From: Ornithinimicrobium avium
GTDB taxonomy: Bacteria; Actinomycetota; Actinomycetes; Actinomycetales; Dermatophilaceae
Direction: 5' to 3'
DNA: 64,000 nucleotides
Assembly: GCF_003351765.1 (NCBI RefSeq)
Contig: NZ_CP031229.1
Location: 2,728,001 to 2,792,000, forward strand
Below the pieces are notes generated by a model. That model was not told the origin of the DNA, did not search any database, and worked only from the letters and a program-made list of their open reading frames with translations. Positions 43,900 through 52,523 of the stretch are shown here, in pieces; position 1 is the first letter of the stretch, and each line of letters begins with the position of its first letter. The translations under genes and the position numbers were made by a program.

Positions 43900-44544
43900 G
43901 TGAGCACCGCAGTCGCGTCCGAACCGGCCGTCCAGCTCCTGCCGGAGCGCACGACATACCGCCGCCCGCGGATCGTCCCCGACCGGCCGAGCGTGGACTC
44001 CGCGGCCGCCGAGCGCGCCGCCGCCGACCTGCTGACCGCGCTGGGGATGGACCTGAGCCGCGAGCACCTGGCCGACACCCCGGGACGGATGGCGCGGGCG
44101 CTGCTCGAGCTGACCCAGCCCGAGGAGTTCGACCTGACGACCTTTCCCAACGAGGAGGGCTACGACGAGCTGGTGGTGGTCGGCGACATCCCGGTGCGCA
44201 GCCTGTGCGAGCACCACATGCTGCCCTTCGTCGGGGTGGCGCACATCGGCTACCTGCCCGGAGACCGGATCCTGGGGTTGTCGAAGTTCGCCCGGATGGT
44301 CGACCTGCACGCCCGCCGCCCGCAGACCCAGGAGCGGCTGACCAAGAACATCGCCGACCACCTCCAGGAGACGCTCCACGCCCGCGGCGTCGGCGTCGTG
44401 GTGGAGGCGGAGCACACCTGCATGACCCTGCGCGGCGCCCGCGTCCCGGGCACCCGCACGACCACGTCCACGGTGCTCGGCCGGCTGCGGGAGGACCCCA
44501 GCAGCCGCGCCGAGTTCCTCGCACTCACCAGGAGGAGCGTATGA
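43900..44544 (+). CDS. folE: GTP cyclohydrolase I
   Basis: 214 residues. Zn ligands in SLCEHHMLPF (Cys and His) and HTCMTLRG (Cys), plus LADTPGRMARALLE and GLSKFARMVDLHARRPQ at the active site. Converts GTP to 7,8-dihydroneopterin triphosphate, first step of tetrahydrofolate/pterin synthesis. GTG 43900 follows GAGGAGGGA. The flavoprotein gene overlaps its stop (ATGA). Usually folE sits with folate genes; here it is with a redox regulator and reductase. Confidence 0.93.
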   Translation: MSTAVASEPAVQLLPERTTYRRPRIVPDRPSVDSAAAERAAADLLTALGMDLSREHLADTPGRMARALLELTQPEEFDLTTFPNEEGYDELVVVGDIPVRSLCEHHMLPFVGVAHIGYLPGDRILGLSKFARMVDLHARRPQTQERLTKNIADHLQETLHARGVGVVVEAEHTCMTLRGARVPGTRTTTSTVLGRLREDPSSRAEFLALTRRSV

Positions 44545-45773
44545 CCCAGCAGAACCAGTCGGAGAGCAGCCAGCCCGGGAGCATCGTCGTCGTCGGAGGA
44601 GGTCTGGCGGCGGCGAAGGCCGTCGAGGGCCTGCGCGAGCAGGGCTACACCGGGTCGATCACCGTGGTGGCTGCCGAGGAGCACCTGCCCTACGAGCGCC
44701 CGCCGTTCTCCAAGGGCGTGCTGCTGGGCAACGAGGAGCCGGACTCGGCCACCGTGCACGACCAGGCGTGGTACGACGAGCACGACGTCGAGCTGCTCAC
44801 GGGCACCACCGCCAGCGCGATCGACCTGCAGGCCCGCACCGTGACCGCCGGCGACCGGACGATCGGCTACGACGAGCTGCTGCTCGCCACCGGTTCGCGC
44901 CCGCGGCACCTGGCGATGGCCGACGACTCCGGCGCGCCGGTGAACTACCTGCGCACCAGGGACGACTCGCTGGCCCTGAGGCCGAAGCTGGCCGAGGGCA
45001 CCTCGGTGGTGATCATCGGCGCCGGCTGGATCGGCCTGGAGGTCGCCTCCGCCGCACGCCAGGCCGGGGCGGAGGTCACCGTCGTCGAGCCGGAGGCCGT
45101 CCCGCTGGCCAGGGTGCTCGGGGCCGAGCTCGGGGAGCGTTTCGCCCAGCTGCACCGTGACCACGGGGTCGACCTGCGGGTCAGTTCCGGCGTCGAGTCG
45201 ATCGAGCACGGCGAGGGCGGGACCGACCTCACCCTCTCCGACGGCTCGCACCTGCACCCTGACCTGGTCGTCGTCGGCATCGGCGTGCTGCCGGTCGTCG
45301 AGCTGGCCGAGCAGGCCGGGCTCGAGACCGACAACGGGATCCTCGTCGACGCCTCGCTGCGCACCAGCGACCCGCACGTCTGGGCCGCCGGCGACGTCGC
45401 CAACCACGACCACCCCACCCTCGGGCGCATCCGCGTCGAGCACTGGGACGTCGCGCTCAACCAGGGCACGTTCGTGGCCGGCGCCATGCTCGGCTCGCAG
45501 GAGCCCTACCGCAACCAGCCCTACTTCTTCACCGACCAGTACGACTGGGGGATGGAGTATGTCGGTCACGTCGGCAAGGACGGCTACGACGAGGTCGTCA
45601 CCCGCGGCGAGCCGGCCGAGGGGATGACCGCCTTCTGGGTCAAGGACGGCACGATCCTGGCCGCGATGCAGGTCAACGACTGGGACGTGGGCGACACCCT
45701 GCGTGCGCTCGTCGGCAAGCCGGCGCCGGAGAAGCTCGGCGACACCTCGGTGCCGCTGGCCGACCTGCTCTGA
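44541..45773 (+). CDS. FAD/NAD(P)H-dependent ferredoxin/rubredoxin reductase-type oxidoreductase
   Basis: 410 residues of the pyridine-nucleotide-disulphide reductase family without the redox Cys pair. FAD motif VVVGGGLAAAKAVEGL, NAD(P)H motif IIGAGWIGLEVASAA and the C-terminal VWAAGDVANHDHP with HWDVALNQG resemble ferredoxin reductases of P450 and Rieske oxygenase systems. Electron acceptor unknown. Coupled to folE by a 4-nt overlap and so under the divergent promoter of the Cys-rich regulator. Confidence 0.88.
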   Translation: MTQQNQSESSQPGSIVVVGGGLAAAKAVEGLREQGYTGSITVVAAEEHLPYERPPFSKGVLLGNEEPDSATVHDQAWYDEHDVELLTGTTASAIDLQARTVTAGDRTIGYDELLLATGSRPRHLAMADDSGAPVNYLRTRDDSLALRPKLAEGTSVVIIGAGWIGLEVASAARQAGAEVTVVEPEAVPLARVLGAELGERFAQLHRDHGVDLRVSSGVESIEHGEGGTDLTLSDGSHLHPDLVVVGIGVLPVVELAEQAGLETDNGILVDASLRTSDPHVWAAGDVANHDHPTLGRIRVEHWDVALNQGTFVAGAMLGSQEPYRNQPYFFTDQYDWGMEYVGHVGKDGYDEVVTRGEPAEGMTAFWVKDGTILAAMQVNDWDVGDTLRALVGKPAPEKLGDTSVPLADLL

Positions 45774-45808
45774 CCGGCCGGGCGCGCGACGGTCCGGCCG
45801 GGCGCGCG
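45774..45808 (+). repeat. 15-nt direct repeat between reductase and nucleosidase genes
   Basis: CCGGCCGGGCGCGCG at 45774-45788 and 45794-45808 (20-nt period). Meaning unknown. Confidence 0.6.
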
Positions 45809-45828
45809 CTCTGCGGCGCGGCGACCCC

Positions 45829-45834
45829 TAGGCT
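45829..45834 (+). promoter_or_regulatory. -10 element of nucleosidase gene
   Basis: TAGGCT, 9 nt before ATG 45844, with no ribosome-binding sequence: likely leaderless. Confidence 0.35.
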
Positions 45835-45843
45835 CTTGAGTCC

Positions 45844-46395
45844 ATGAGCCGCTACCTGGTCGTGTGCGCCCCGCGCCCGGAGGCTGCATACGCCCCGCCG
45901 CACCTGCCCGTGGTCCTGACCGGCCTGGGCAAGACCGCCGCTGCCGTCGCGACGACCCGTGCCCTGCTCGGCACCGATCGGGAGGGGCTGACGGTGCTCA
46001 ACGTCGGCACCGCGGGTGCGCTCCGCCCGGACCGCGACGGTCTCTTCCTGCCCAGCCGCGTCCTCAACCACGACATCAACGCCGAGGTGGTCCGCAGCCT
46101 CGGCGCCGACCCCCGTGAGCAGCTCGAGATCCCCGGCGGCGACGGCACCGTGCTGGCCACCGGCGACCTCTTCGTCACCGACCCCGGCGTCCGCGACCGG
46201 CTCGCCGCCCGCGCGGACCTGGTCGACATGGAGGGGTATGCCGTGGCGTTCGCCTGCGCCGCGCTCGGTGTCCCCGTGCGCCTCGTCAAGCACGTGTCCG
46301 ACGCTGCCGACGCGGGGGCGATGGACTGGCCCGACCTCGTGGACGCGAGCGCCCGGGCGCTGGGGACGTGGCTGGAGGAGCACGCCGCGGACTGA
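45844..46395 (+). CDS. Nucleoside phosphorylase/nucleosidase family protein
   Basis: 183 residues, shorter than MTA/SAH nucleosidases (about 230). The PNP_UDP fold is seen in VLTGLGKTAAAVATT, LNVGTAGAL, DMEGYAVAFACAA (purine/ribose Glu) and RLVKHVSDAADAG. It probably cleaves or phosphorolyses a nucleoside. It stands alone, reading towards padR. Confidence 0.82.
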   Translation: MSRYLVVCAPRPEAAYAPPHLPVVLTGLGKTAAAVATTRALLGTDREGLTVLNVGTAGALRPDRDGLFLPSRVLNHDINAEVVRSLGADPREQLEIPGGDGTVLATGDLFVTDPGVRDRLAARADLVDMEGYAVAFACAALGVPVRLVKHVSDAADAGAMDWPDLVDASARALGTWLEEHAAD

Positions 46396-46410
46396 CGCGC
46401 GCCCCCGGCT

Positions 46411-46483
46411 CCGCCCTGCTCATCCCGGGTCCCGCCCTGCTCATCCCGGGTCCCTCCCGGGTCCCTCCCGGGTCCCTCCCGGG
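46411..46483 (+). repeat. Short tandem repeats between nucleosidase and padR
   Basis: Two 21-nt units beginning CCGCCCTGCTCATCCCGGGT, then three 11-nt TCCCTCCCGGG units. The repeats share a CCCGGG core and could form alternative hairpins or vary in copy number. Confidence 0.7.
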
Positions 46484-46502
46484 ATCCGTGCGTGACCTGC
46501 AT

Positions 46503-46529
46503 ACCTAGATACAGGTCATACTTACATCC
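46503..46529 (+). promoter_or_regulatory. padR promoter and operator
   Basis: Dyad ACCT-AGATAC-AGGT (46503-46516) directly before -10 CATACT (46517-46522), 7 nt from the GTG start. No ribosome-binding sequence: leaderless and probably autoregulated. Confidence 0.45.
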
Positions 46530-46859
46530 GTGACCGACACATCAGGTTGGCCCGCACCCTGGGTGCGCGCCGCCCTCGAGCTGGCCATCCTGGGCAGCCT
46601 GCGCACCGGCCCGCTGCACGGCTACGCCCTGGCGCAGTCGCTTCAGGAGCGGGGCTTCGGCCTGCTGCGGGGCGGCTCGCTCTACCCCATGCTCGGGCGG
46701 CTCGAGGCGGACGGTCACGTGCGCGCCGCCTGGGTCGAGGGAGCCGGCGGGCCGGGGCGGAAGGACTACACCCTGACGGCCGGTGGACGGACGCACCTGA
46801 CCGAGGGCCTGGCCGCATGGCGCGGGCTGACCGACGAGCTGACGAAGGGCGGGGAGTGA
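46530..46859 (+). CDS. PadR-family transcriptional regulator
   Basis: 109 residues. Winged HTH of the PadR type: LELAILGSLRTGPLHGYALAQ, then GGSLYPMLGRLEADGHV and RKDYTLTAGGR. Small-subgroup PadR (no long C-terminal helix). Coupled to the membrane partner downstream with 1 nt between stop and ATG, the usual PadR-HAAS/DUF1700 pairing. Confidence 0.92.
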   Translation: MTDTSGWPAPWVRAALELAILGSLRTGPLHGYALAQSLQERGFGLLRGGSLYPMLGRLEADGHVRAAWVEGAGGPGRKDYTLTAGGRTHLTEGLAAWRGLTDELTKGGE

Positions 46860-46860
46860 G

Positions 46861-47940
46861 ATGGGCAGGGAAGGGATGCTGACCGGGGTGCTCACGGCAT
46901 ACCGGGACGCGCGCGGGGATGAACAGGACCAGAGGTGGGCGCAGGACGTCGTGGCCCTCATGGTGCTCGAAGGGGTCGCTGGCGCCGCGACCCGCCGCGA
47001 GCTGGAGGAGGCGCTGACGCTGGTCCGCGAGTCGGGCGAGGGACCCGCTGCGCTCTACGGCGACCCGCGGGAGTGGGCGCGGACCCGGCTGCGCGAGGCG
47101 CCGGAGGAGGGGCGCGTCCTCGTCGACGGGACGCCGGACACCTCCTGGCGCGATGCGCTCGTCGTCGGCTGCGTCGTCGCCGCGCTGCTGACCTTCCTGG
47201 TGATGATCATGGTGCTGGTCAAGGACGGCTGGACGACGGACTACAGCTGGGGCTGGATGCTCTTCCCCCTCGCGTCCGGCCTGATGTGCACCCTCGCCCT
47301 GGCGACCTGGGAGCGCGCGCTCCTGCGCCGGCCCCGCTGGGTCGCGGTCGCCGCCGCCGGGGCCGTCGTCCTGGGCGGCGTCGCCGGGGCCACCTGGCTG
47401 GTCATGGGCGCGGACCGGGTGGTCGCCACCGCCAGCAGCTTCGCCTGGGCCGCCCTGGTGCTCGGGTATGTCCTCCTCGCCAGCCTCCTCGACCGCGTCC
47501 TTCCCGAGCGTGAGGGGCGGCGGACGACGCGCCCGCTGGACGACGAGGAGTGGGAGCGTCGCCTGGCCGGGACGCTGCGGATGCGGATGGACCTCGGCGA
47601 GGCGCGGGTCCGCGACATCGTCCACGAGGCGCGGACCCACGCTGCGGAGACCGGTCGGGCGTTGGCCGAGGAGTTCGGCGACCCGGCTGTGTACGCGGCC
47701 AGGTTCGAGCGCGACCGGCCCGCGCGGCTGCGGCGGGCGGCGTGGGCCCAGACCGCGATGGTGGCCCTGGCGGTCCTCATCGTGGTGCTTGCTCTGGTCG
47801 ACGGCCCGCGCGACGGCTGGAACACCCTCATGTGGGCGGGCGGGCTGATGTGCCTGGTGAGCATGTGGAGCGCCGTCGACGCCTGGCGGAAGGTGCACAC
47901 CGGGGCGCGGGTGACTGCCGCCGCACCACCTGGCGGGTGA
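46861..47940 (+). CDS. HAAS/DUF1700-like membrane partner of PadR
   Basis: 359 residues. An N-terminal soluble helical segment (1-95) with AYRDAR and LREAPEEG, then two clusters of TM helices (about 98-215 and 300-345) separated by a soluble stretch with MRMDLGEARVRDIVHEARTH and LAEEFGDPAVYAARF, the HAAS signature. Such proteins often sequester or signal to their PadR partner; function here unproven. Confidence 0.75.
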   Translation: MGREGMLTGVLTAYRDARGDEQDQRWAQDVVALMVLEGVAGAATRRELEEALTLVRESGEGPAALYGDPREWARTRLREAPEEGRVLVDGTPDTSWRDALVVGCVVAALLTFLVMIMVLVKDGWTTDYSWGWMLFPLASGLMCTLALATWERALLRRPRWVAVAAAGAVVLGGVAGATWLVMGADRVVATASSFAWAALVLGYVLLASLLDRVLPEREGRRTTRPLDDEEWERRLAGTLRMRMDLGEARVRDIVHEARTHAAETGRALAEEFGDPAVYAARFERDRPARLRRAAWAQTAMVALAVLIVVLALVDGPRDGWNTLMWAGGLMCLVSMWSAVDAWRKVHTGARVTAAAPPGG

Positions 47941-47990
47941 GGGCCGCCGGCACCACCTGGGCGGCTGACAGCGCCACGTGATCCGAGCTC

Positions 47991-48097
47991 GCCGGACAGT
48001 CCCGACAGCGGTCGTGGTGACCTGGTGCTTCCTGTCGACAGCAGATCACCGCGACCGCAGTGAGCCAGGCGACACCAGGTCATCACGACCGTCCGGC
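47991..48097. repeat. Complex inverted repeat between padR operon and acyl-CoA ligase
   Basis: Arms CGGTCGTGGTGACCTGGTG (48009-48027) and its complement at 48073-48091 with one mismatch; outer arms GCCGGAC/GTCCGGC at 47991 and 48091; an additional partial inverted copy at 48044-48058. The remainder of the 270-nt gap (47941-48210) shows no gene. REP-like element or structured RNA. Confidence 0.6.
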
Positions 48098-48210
48098 CCT
48101 GCGGCGGTCGTGCCGCACCCCCGGCACCCCCGCACCCCCGACCCTTGCCGAGGGCGGCGGGGAGGACGAAGATGAGGAGCCGACGGCATACCCCTCCCGA
48201 AAGGTCGACG

Positions 48211-49719
48211 ATGACCAACCTCGCCAACAACCTCGTCCGGACGGCCGAGCAGCACCCCGACCGACCGGCGATCATCCTCGACGACTTCCGGCTCACCTAC
48301 GCCGAGCTCGAGCACTCGGCCCGGCAGCTCGCCGGGTGGCTGCGCGCGCAGGGGATCGGCGAGGGCGACCGGGTCGCGCTCATGCTGCCCAACCTGCCGA
48401 GCTTCCCGGTCATCTTCTACGCCGCGCTGCGCCTGGGCGCCATCGTGGTGCCGATGAACCCGCTGTTCCGGCGGCGCGAGATCCAGTTCTACCTGGAGGA
48501 CTCCGGCGCGAAGCTGCTCGTCGCGATGCCGGGCGAGGAGGCGCAGGCCGCGACGGAGGCGGCCGGCGTGCAGCTGATGGCGGTCGGCCCGGAGGGGCTG
48601 AGCTCCTGGGTGCACGGCGAGGACGCCACCGACCCGGTCACCGAGGTGGTCGAGCGCGGGGGCGACGACACCGCGGTCATCCTCTACACCTCGGGGACCA
48701 CCGGCCGGCCCAAGGGCGCCGAGCTGACCTTCGACAACCTGCAGACCAACCTGGACACCAGCAACGAGACGCTCCTGCACCTGGGCCCGGAGGACGTGGT
48801 GATGGGCTGCCTGCCGCTCTTCCACGTGTTCGGGATGACGGTGGCCCTCAACACCGCGGTCGCCACCGGCGCCGCCCTGACGATCATCCCGCGCTTCGAC
48901 CCCGCCAAGGTGCTGGCCGTCATGGAGCGCGACCGCGCGACCGTCTTCGCCGGCGTCCCGACCATGTACGGCGCGATGCTCGCCGCCGCGGCCGCCTCGC
49001 AGGCCACGCCGGACCTGTCCGCCCTGCGCATCGCGGTGTCCGGCGGGTCGAGCCTGCCGCTGGAGGTGATGCGCCGCTTCGAGGAGGTCTTCGACGCCGC
49101 GATCCTGGAGGGCTACGGCCTCAGCGAGACCAGTCCCGTCGCCTCCTTCAACCACCCCGACCGGAAGCGCAAGCCCGGCTCGATCGGCACCCCGGTCCGC
49201 GGCTGCGAGATGAAGCTGACCGGCGACGACGGGACCGACCTCGACCCCTCCGACCCCGAGGCGATCGGCGAGATCTGCATCCGCGGCGAGAACATCATGA
49301 AGGGCTACTGGCAGCAGCCGGAGGCCACCGCCACGGCCATCGACGCCGACGGCTGGTTCCACTCCGGCGACCTGGCGCGCCGCGACGAGGAGGGCTACTA
49401 CTTCATCGTCGACCGCAAGAAGGACATGATCCTGCGCGGCGGCTTCAACGTCTACCCGCGCGAGATCGAGGAGGTGCTCTACGAGCACACGGGGGTCGCC
49501 GAGGCGGCCGTCATCGGGGTGCCGCACCCCGAGCTGGGCGAGGAGGTCGCGGCGTATGTCGTGCTCGCCCCGGGCGCGCAGGCCACCGAGGACGACCTGG
49601 TCGCCTACGTCAAGGACCAGGTCGCTCCCTACAAGTACCCGCGCACCGTCACCCTGATCGAGGAGCTGCCCAAGGGCGCGACCGGCAAGATCCTCAAGCG
49701 GGAGCTGCGGGCGCGGTAG
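48211..49719 (+). CDS. Acyl-CoA synthetase (long-chain fatty acid-CoA ligase family)
   Basis: 502-residue ANL enzyme. AMP-binding motif YTSGTTGRPKGAELT, adenylate motif EGYGLSETSPV, GWFHSGDLARRDEEGYY and Lys-containing DRKKDMILRGGFNVYPREIE, with the C-terminal catalytic Lys in PKGATGKILKRELR. Activates a carboxylic acid to acyl-CoA through an acyl-adenylate. ATG 48211 chosen over upstream codons because AAAGG lies 7 nt before it and the domain begins directly. Substrate unknown; it precedes the barbiturase-like gene by 151 nt, which carries a CATACCCT -10-like box. Confidence 0.9.
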   Translation: MTNLANNLVRTAEQHPDRPAIILDDFRLTYAELEHSARQLAGWLRAQGIGEGDRVALMLPNLPSFPVIFYAALRLGAIVVPMNPLFRRREIQFYLEDSGAKLLVAMPGEEAQAATEAAGVQLMAVGPEGLSSWVHGEDATDPVTEVVERGGDDTAVILYTSGTTGRPKGAELTFDNLQTNLDTSNETLLHLGPEDVVMGCLPLFHVFGMTVALNTAVATGAALTIIPRFDPAKVLAVMERDRATVFAGVPTMYGAMLAAAAASQATPDLSALRIAVSGGSSLPLEVMRRFEEVFDAAILEGYGLSETSPVASFNHPDRKRKPGSIGTPVRGCEMKLTGDDGTDLDPSDPEAIGEICIRGENIMKGYWQQPEATATAIDADGWFHSGDLARRDEEGYYFIVDRKKDMILRGGFNVYPREIEEVLYEHTGVAEAAVIGVPHPELGEEVAAYVVLAPGAQATEDDLVAYVKDQVAPYKYPRTVTLIEELPKGATGKILKRELRAR

Positions 49720-49870
49720 GACAGGCCCCCGGCTGCGCGGGCCGCTGGCGGATCCTGTCCCGGCCACCCCCGGTTTTCCGGCAACTGTTGCCGGACTGCC
49801 CGGGGTGCGCACCCCATACCCTCGACAGCACGTGCGTCACCACCGTCCATCCACGAGGAAGGCCCGCAAC

Positions 49871-51001
49871 ATGCCCGACCCGATCGAAGTGCGCAAGGTC
49901 CCGATCCACAGCGTCAGCGACGCGAGCGAGTTCGTCCGCCTGCTCGAGGACGGCGTGCTCGAGGCGGACCGGGTGCTGGCCATCATCGGCAAGACCGAGG
50001 GCAACGGCGGCGTCAACGACTACACGCGGATCATCGCCGACCGGGCCTTCCGCGAGGCGCTGGTCGCCCACGGGGTCGACGGCGAGAAGGTCAAGCAGAT
50101 CCCGATCGTCTGGTCGGGCGGCACCGACGGCGTGATCAGCCCGCACGCGACGATCTTCGCCAGCGTCGACCCCTCGACCGTCGAGGCCACCGACGAGCCG
50201 CGGCTGACCGTGGGCATGGCGATGAGCGAGCCGCTGCTGCCCGAGGAGATCGGACGCACCGGCATGGTGGACAAGGTCGCCGCCGCGGTGAAGGTCGCGA
50301 TGGAGCGCGCCGGCATCACCGACACCGCCGACGTGCACTACGTGCAGACCAAGACCCCGCTGCTGACGATCGACACGATCCGCGACGCGCACAGCCGGGG
50401 CGAGACGGTCTTCACCGACGACACGCTGACCTCGATGGACGTCTCCAACGGCACCACGGGACTGGGCATCGCGGTCGCGCTGGGCGAGATCGACGGGGTG
50501 AGCGACGAGGAGATCATGAGCGACCGCTCGAAGTACTCCGCGGTCGCCTCCTGCTCCTCCGGCGTCGAGCTGGACCGCGCCCAGGTCGTCGTGGTCGGCA
50601 ACGCGACGGGCGTGGGCGGGCGCTACCGGATCGGCCACTCGGTCATGGAGCACGCGCTGGACCAGGACGGCATCTGGAACGCGATCAAGGACGCCGGCCT
50701 CGACCTGCCCGAGCGCCCGCACCGCGACGACCTGCAGGGCCGTCTGGTCAACGTCTTCCTCAAGTGCGAGGCGAGCCAGGACGGCAAGGTCCTCGGCCGG
50801 CGCAACGCGATGCTGGACGACTCCGACGTGCACTGGCACCGGCAGATCAAGGCGGCCGTCGGCGGCGTGACCGCCGCGGTGACCGGCGACCCCGCGGTGT
50901 TCGTGTCGGTGTCGGCGGCCCACCAGGGCCCCGACGGCGGCGGCCCGGTCGCGGCGATCGTCGACCTGGGCGAGGACCCGACCGGCTACGTGGCGCCCTG
51001 A
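49871..51001 (+). CDS. Cyanuric acid hydrolase/barbiturase-family ring-opening amidohydrolase
   Basis: 376 residues of the barbiturase/AtzD fold with three repeated domains. Ser-containing motifs IVWSGGTDGVISPHA, YSAVASCSSGVELDRA and VFVSVSAAHQGPDGGGPVAAIV, one per domain, supply the catalytic triplet of Ser/Lys pairs. Members hydrolyse barbiturate or cyanuric acid; barbiturate is likelier because a uracil permease and molybdenum hydroxylase lie 12-14 kb away. ATG 49871 with GAGGAAGG 8-10 nt upstream. Substrate not determinable by eye. Confidence 0.88.
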   Translation: MPDPIEVRKVPIHSVSDASEFVRLLEDGVLEADRVLAIIGKTEGNGGVNDYTRIIADRAFREALVAHGVDGEKVKQIPIVWSGGTDGVISPHATIFASVDPSTVEATDEPRLTVGMAMSEPLLPEEIGRTGMVDKVAAAVKVAMERAGITDTADVHYVQTKTPLLTIDTIRDAHSRGETVFTDDTLTSMDVSNGTTGLGIAVALGEIDGVSDEEIMSDRSKYSAVASCSSGVELDRAQVVVVGNATGVGGRYRIGHSVMEHALDQDGIWNAIKDAGLDLPERPHRDDLQGRLVNVFLKCEASQDGKVLGRRNAMLDDSDVHWHRQIKAAVGGVTAAVTGDPAVFVSVSAAHQGPDGGGPVAAIVDLGEDPTGYVAP

Positions 51002-51020
51002 CCCGTCGTCGAGCGACGGG
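51002..51020. terminator. Weak hairpin between barbiturase-like and photolyase genes
   Basis: CCCGTCG-TCGAG-CGACGGG, 7-bp stem directly after the stop; convergent genes follow. Confidence 0.4.
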
Positions 51021-51077
51021 GCACCCGCACCGCCGACGGCCTCGCCCCTAGCCCGTCGACGTGCGCGCCCCGTCGGG

Positions 51078-52439
51078 TCAGCCCCTCGCCGCCCTGTACC
51101 TCGCCAGGGCCTCCCTGCGCTCCTCGGCGTGGTCGACGAGCCGCCGGGGGTAGCCGCGGGTGTAGCCCTCCTCGTGCTCCCACGGCTGGTGCACCGCCTT
51201 GCCCGGCAGGTGCGCCAGCTCGGGCACCCAGCGGCGGACGTACTCCCCGCGCGGGTCGAACCGCTCGCCCTGCAGCACCGGGTTGAACACGCGGAAGTAA
51301 GGTGCGGCGTCCGTCCCGGTCCCGGCGACCCACTGCCAGTTGTGGTTGTTGGAGGCCAGGTCGCCGTCGATGAGCCGGTCCAGGAACCAGCGCGCGCCGA
51401 CCGGCCACCACACGTGCAGGTCCTTGGTCAGGAAGCTGGCGGTGATCATCCGCACCCGGTTGTGCATCCAGCCCGTCGCCAGCAGCTGCCGCATGCCGGC
51501 GTCGACGATCGGATAGCCGGTCCGGCCCTGCTGCCACGCCTCGATCGCGTCCTGCGGCTCGTCGTAGCGCAGCCCCGACAGCTCCTGCCGCAGGTCCGAC
51601 CAGCCGGTGCGTGGATGGTGGTGCAGGACGTCGGCGTAGAACTCCCGCCAGGCCAGCTCGCTCACGAAGCGTTCGACGCTGCCGTCGCTGCGGCCGGACA
51701 GGTCGGCGAGCAGCGTGCGGGGGTGGACGGCGCCGACCTTGAGGTAGGGGGACATGAAGCTCGTCGACTCCTCCGCCGGCCGGTCGCGCCCCCGGTCATA
51801 ACCGGCCAGGTCGTCGGCGACGAACTCCGCCCACCGCGCCAGCGCCGCCCGCTCGCCGGCCGGCGGCAGCTCGGGCAGGTCGTCGGCGGCCAGCGCCTCC
51901 TCCACGAGCCGGTCCGCGTGGGCGTTCCGCCCCAGGTCGGTCGGCACCAGGCCGTCGGGGTATGCCGCCGGCCCGGGCCACCCGTGGGCGCGCCAGGCCC
52001 TGCTGAAGGGGGTGAACACCTTGTAGGGGTCGCCCGAACCGGTGCGGACCAGGCCGGGGCCGACGGCATACGGCGTGCCGGTCTCGACCCAGTCGACGTC
52101 CTCGGGGAGGGCGCCGCGGACCTGCCGGTCGCGCCGGGCGCCGTAGGGGGTGGTCTCCCGGGTCAGGTGGACGGCGGTGGCGCCGGTCTCGCGGGTCACG
52201 GCAGGGACGACCTCGGCCGGGTCGCCGACGCGCAGGGTGAGCCGGCCCTCGAGGTCCTCCTCGAGCGCCCGGAGGGTGGCGGCGAGCCAGGCGGTGCGCA
52301 CGGCCCCGACCCGGGCCCACAGCGCCGGGTCGACGACGAAGAGGACGGTCAGGCCCTCGCCGGCGGCCTCGTGGGCGGCCAGCAGGGCCGGGTGGTCGCC
52401 GAGGCGCAGGTCGCGGCGGAGCCACAGCAGACTGGGCAT
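51078..52439 (-). CDS. phr: Deoxyribodipyrimidine (CPD) photolyase
   Basis: 453 residues. N-terminal antenna domain (1-125) starts LLWLRRDLRLGDHPAL; the FAD domain has TSFMSPYLKVGAVHPR, GYPIVDAGMRQL, GWMHNRVRM and NNHNWQWVAGTGTDA. Trp residues of the electron-transfer chain appear in the expected places. Repairs UV-induced cyclobutane dimers with blue light. Divergent from heliorhodopsin across 84 nt; -10 TAGACT lies 6 nt before the ATG on its strand, suggesting a leaderless mRNA. Confidence 0.94.
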   Translation of the reverse strand: MPSLLWLRRDLRLGDHPALLAAHEAAGEGLTVLFVVDPALWARVGAVRTAWLAATLRALEEDLEGRLTLRVGDPAEVVPAVTRETGATAVHLTRETTPYGARRDRQVRGALPEDVDWVETGTPYAVGPGLVRTGSGDPYKVFTPFSRAWRAHGWPGPAAYPDGLVPTDLGRNAHADRLVEEALAADDLPELPPAGERAALARWAEFVADDLAGYDRGRDRPAEESTSFMSPYLKVGAVHPRTLLADLSGRSDGSVERFVSELAWREFYADVLHHHPRTGWSDLRQELSGLRYDEPQDAIEAWQQGRTGYPIVDAGMRQLLATGWMHNRVRMITASFLTKDLHVWWPVGARWFLDRLIDGDLASNNHNWQWVAGTGTDAAPYFRVFNPVLQGERFDPRGEYVRRWVPELAHLPGKAVHQPWEHEEGYTRGYPRRLVDHAEERREALARYRAARG

Positions 52440-52445
52440 GGCGCG

Positions 52446-52451
52446 AGTCTA
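52446..52451 (-). promoter_or_regulatory. -10 element of photolyase
   Basis: TAGACT on the minus strand, 6 nt from the photolyase ATG; no ribosome-binding sequence. Confidence 0.45.
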
Positions 52452-52523
52452 GGGCGGCGCGGAGACGGGCGGGTGGCGGGCAGTACGGTGAGGTGCCAGC
52501 GCCCACGACGAGACGGAGAGCCC

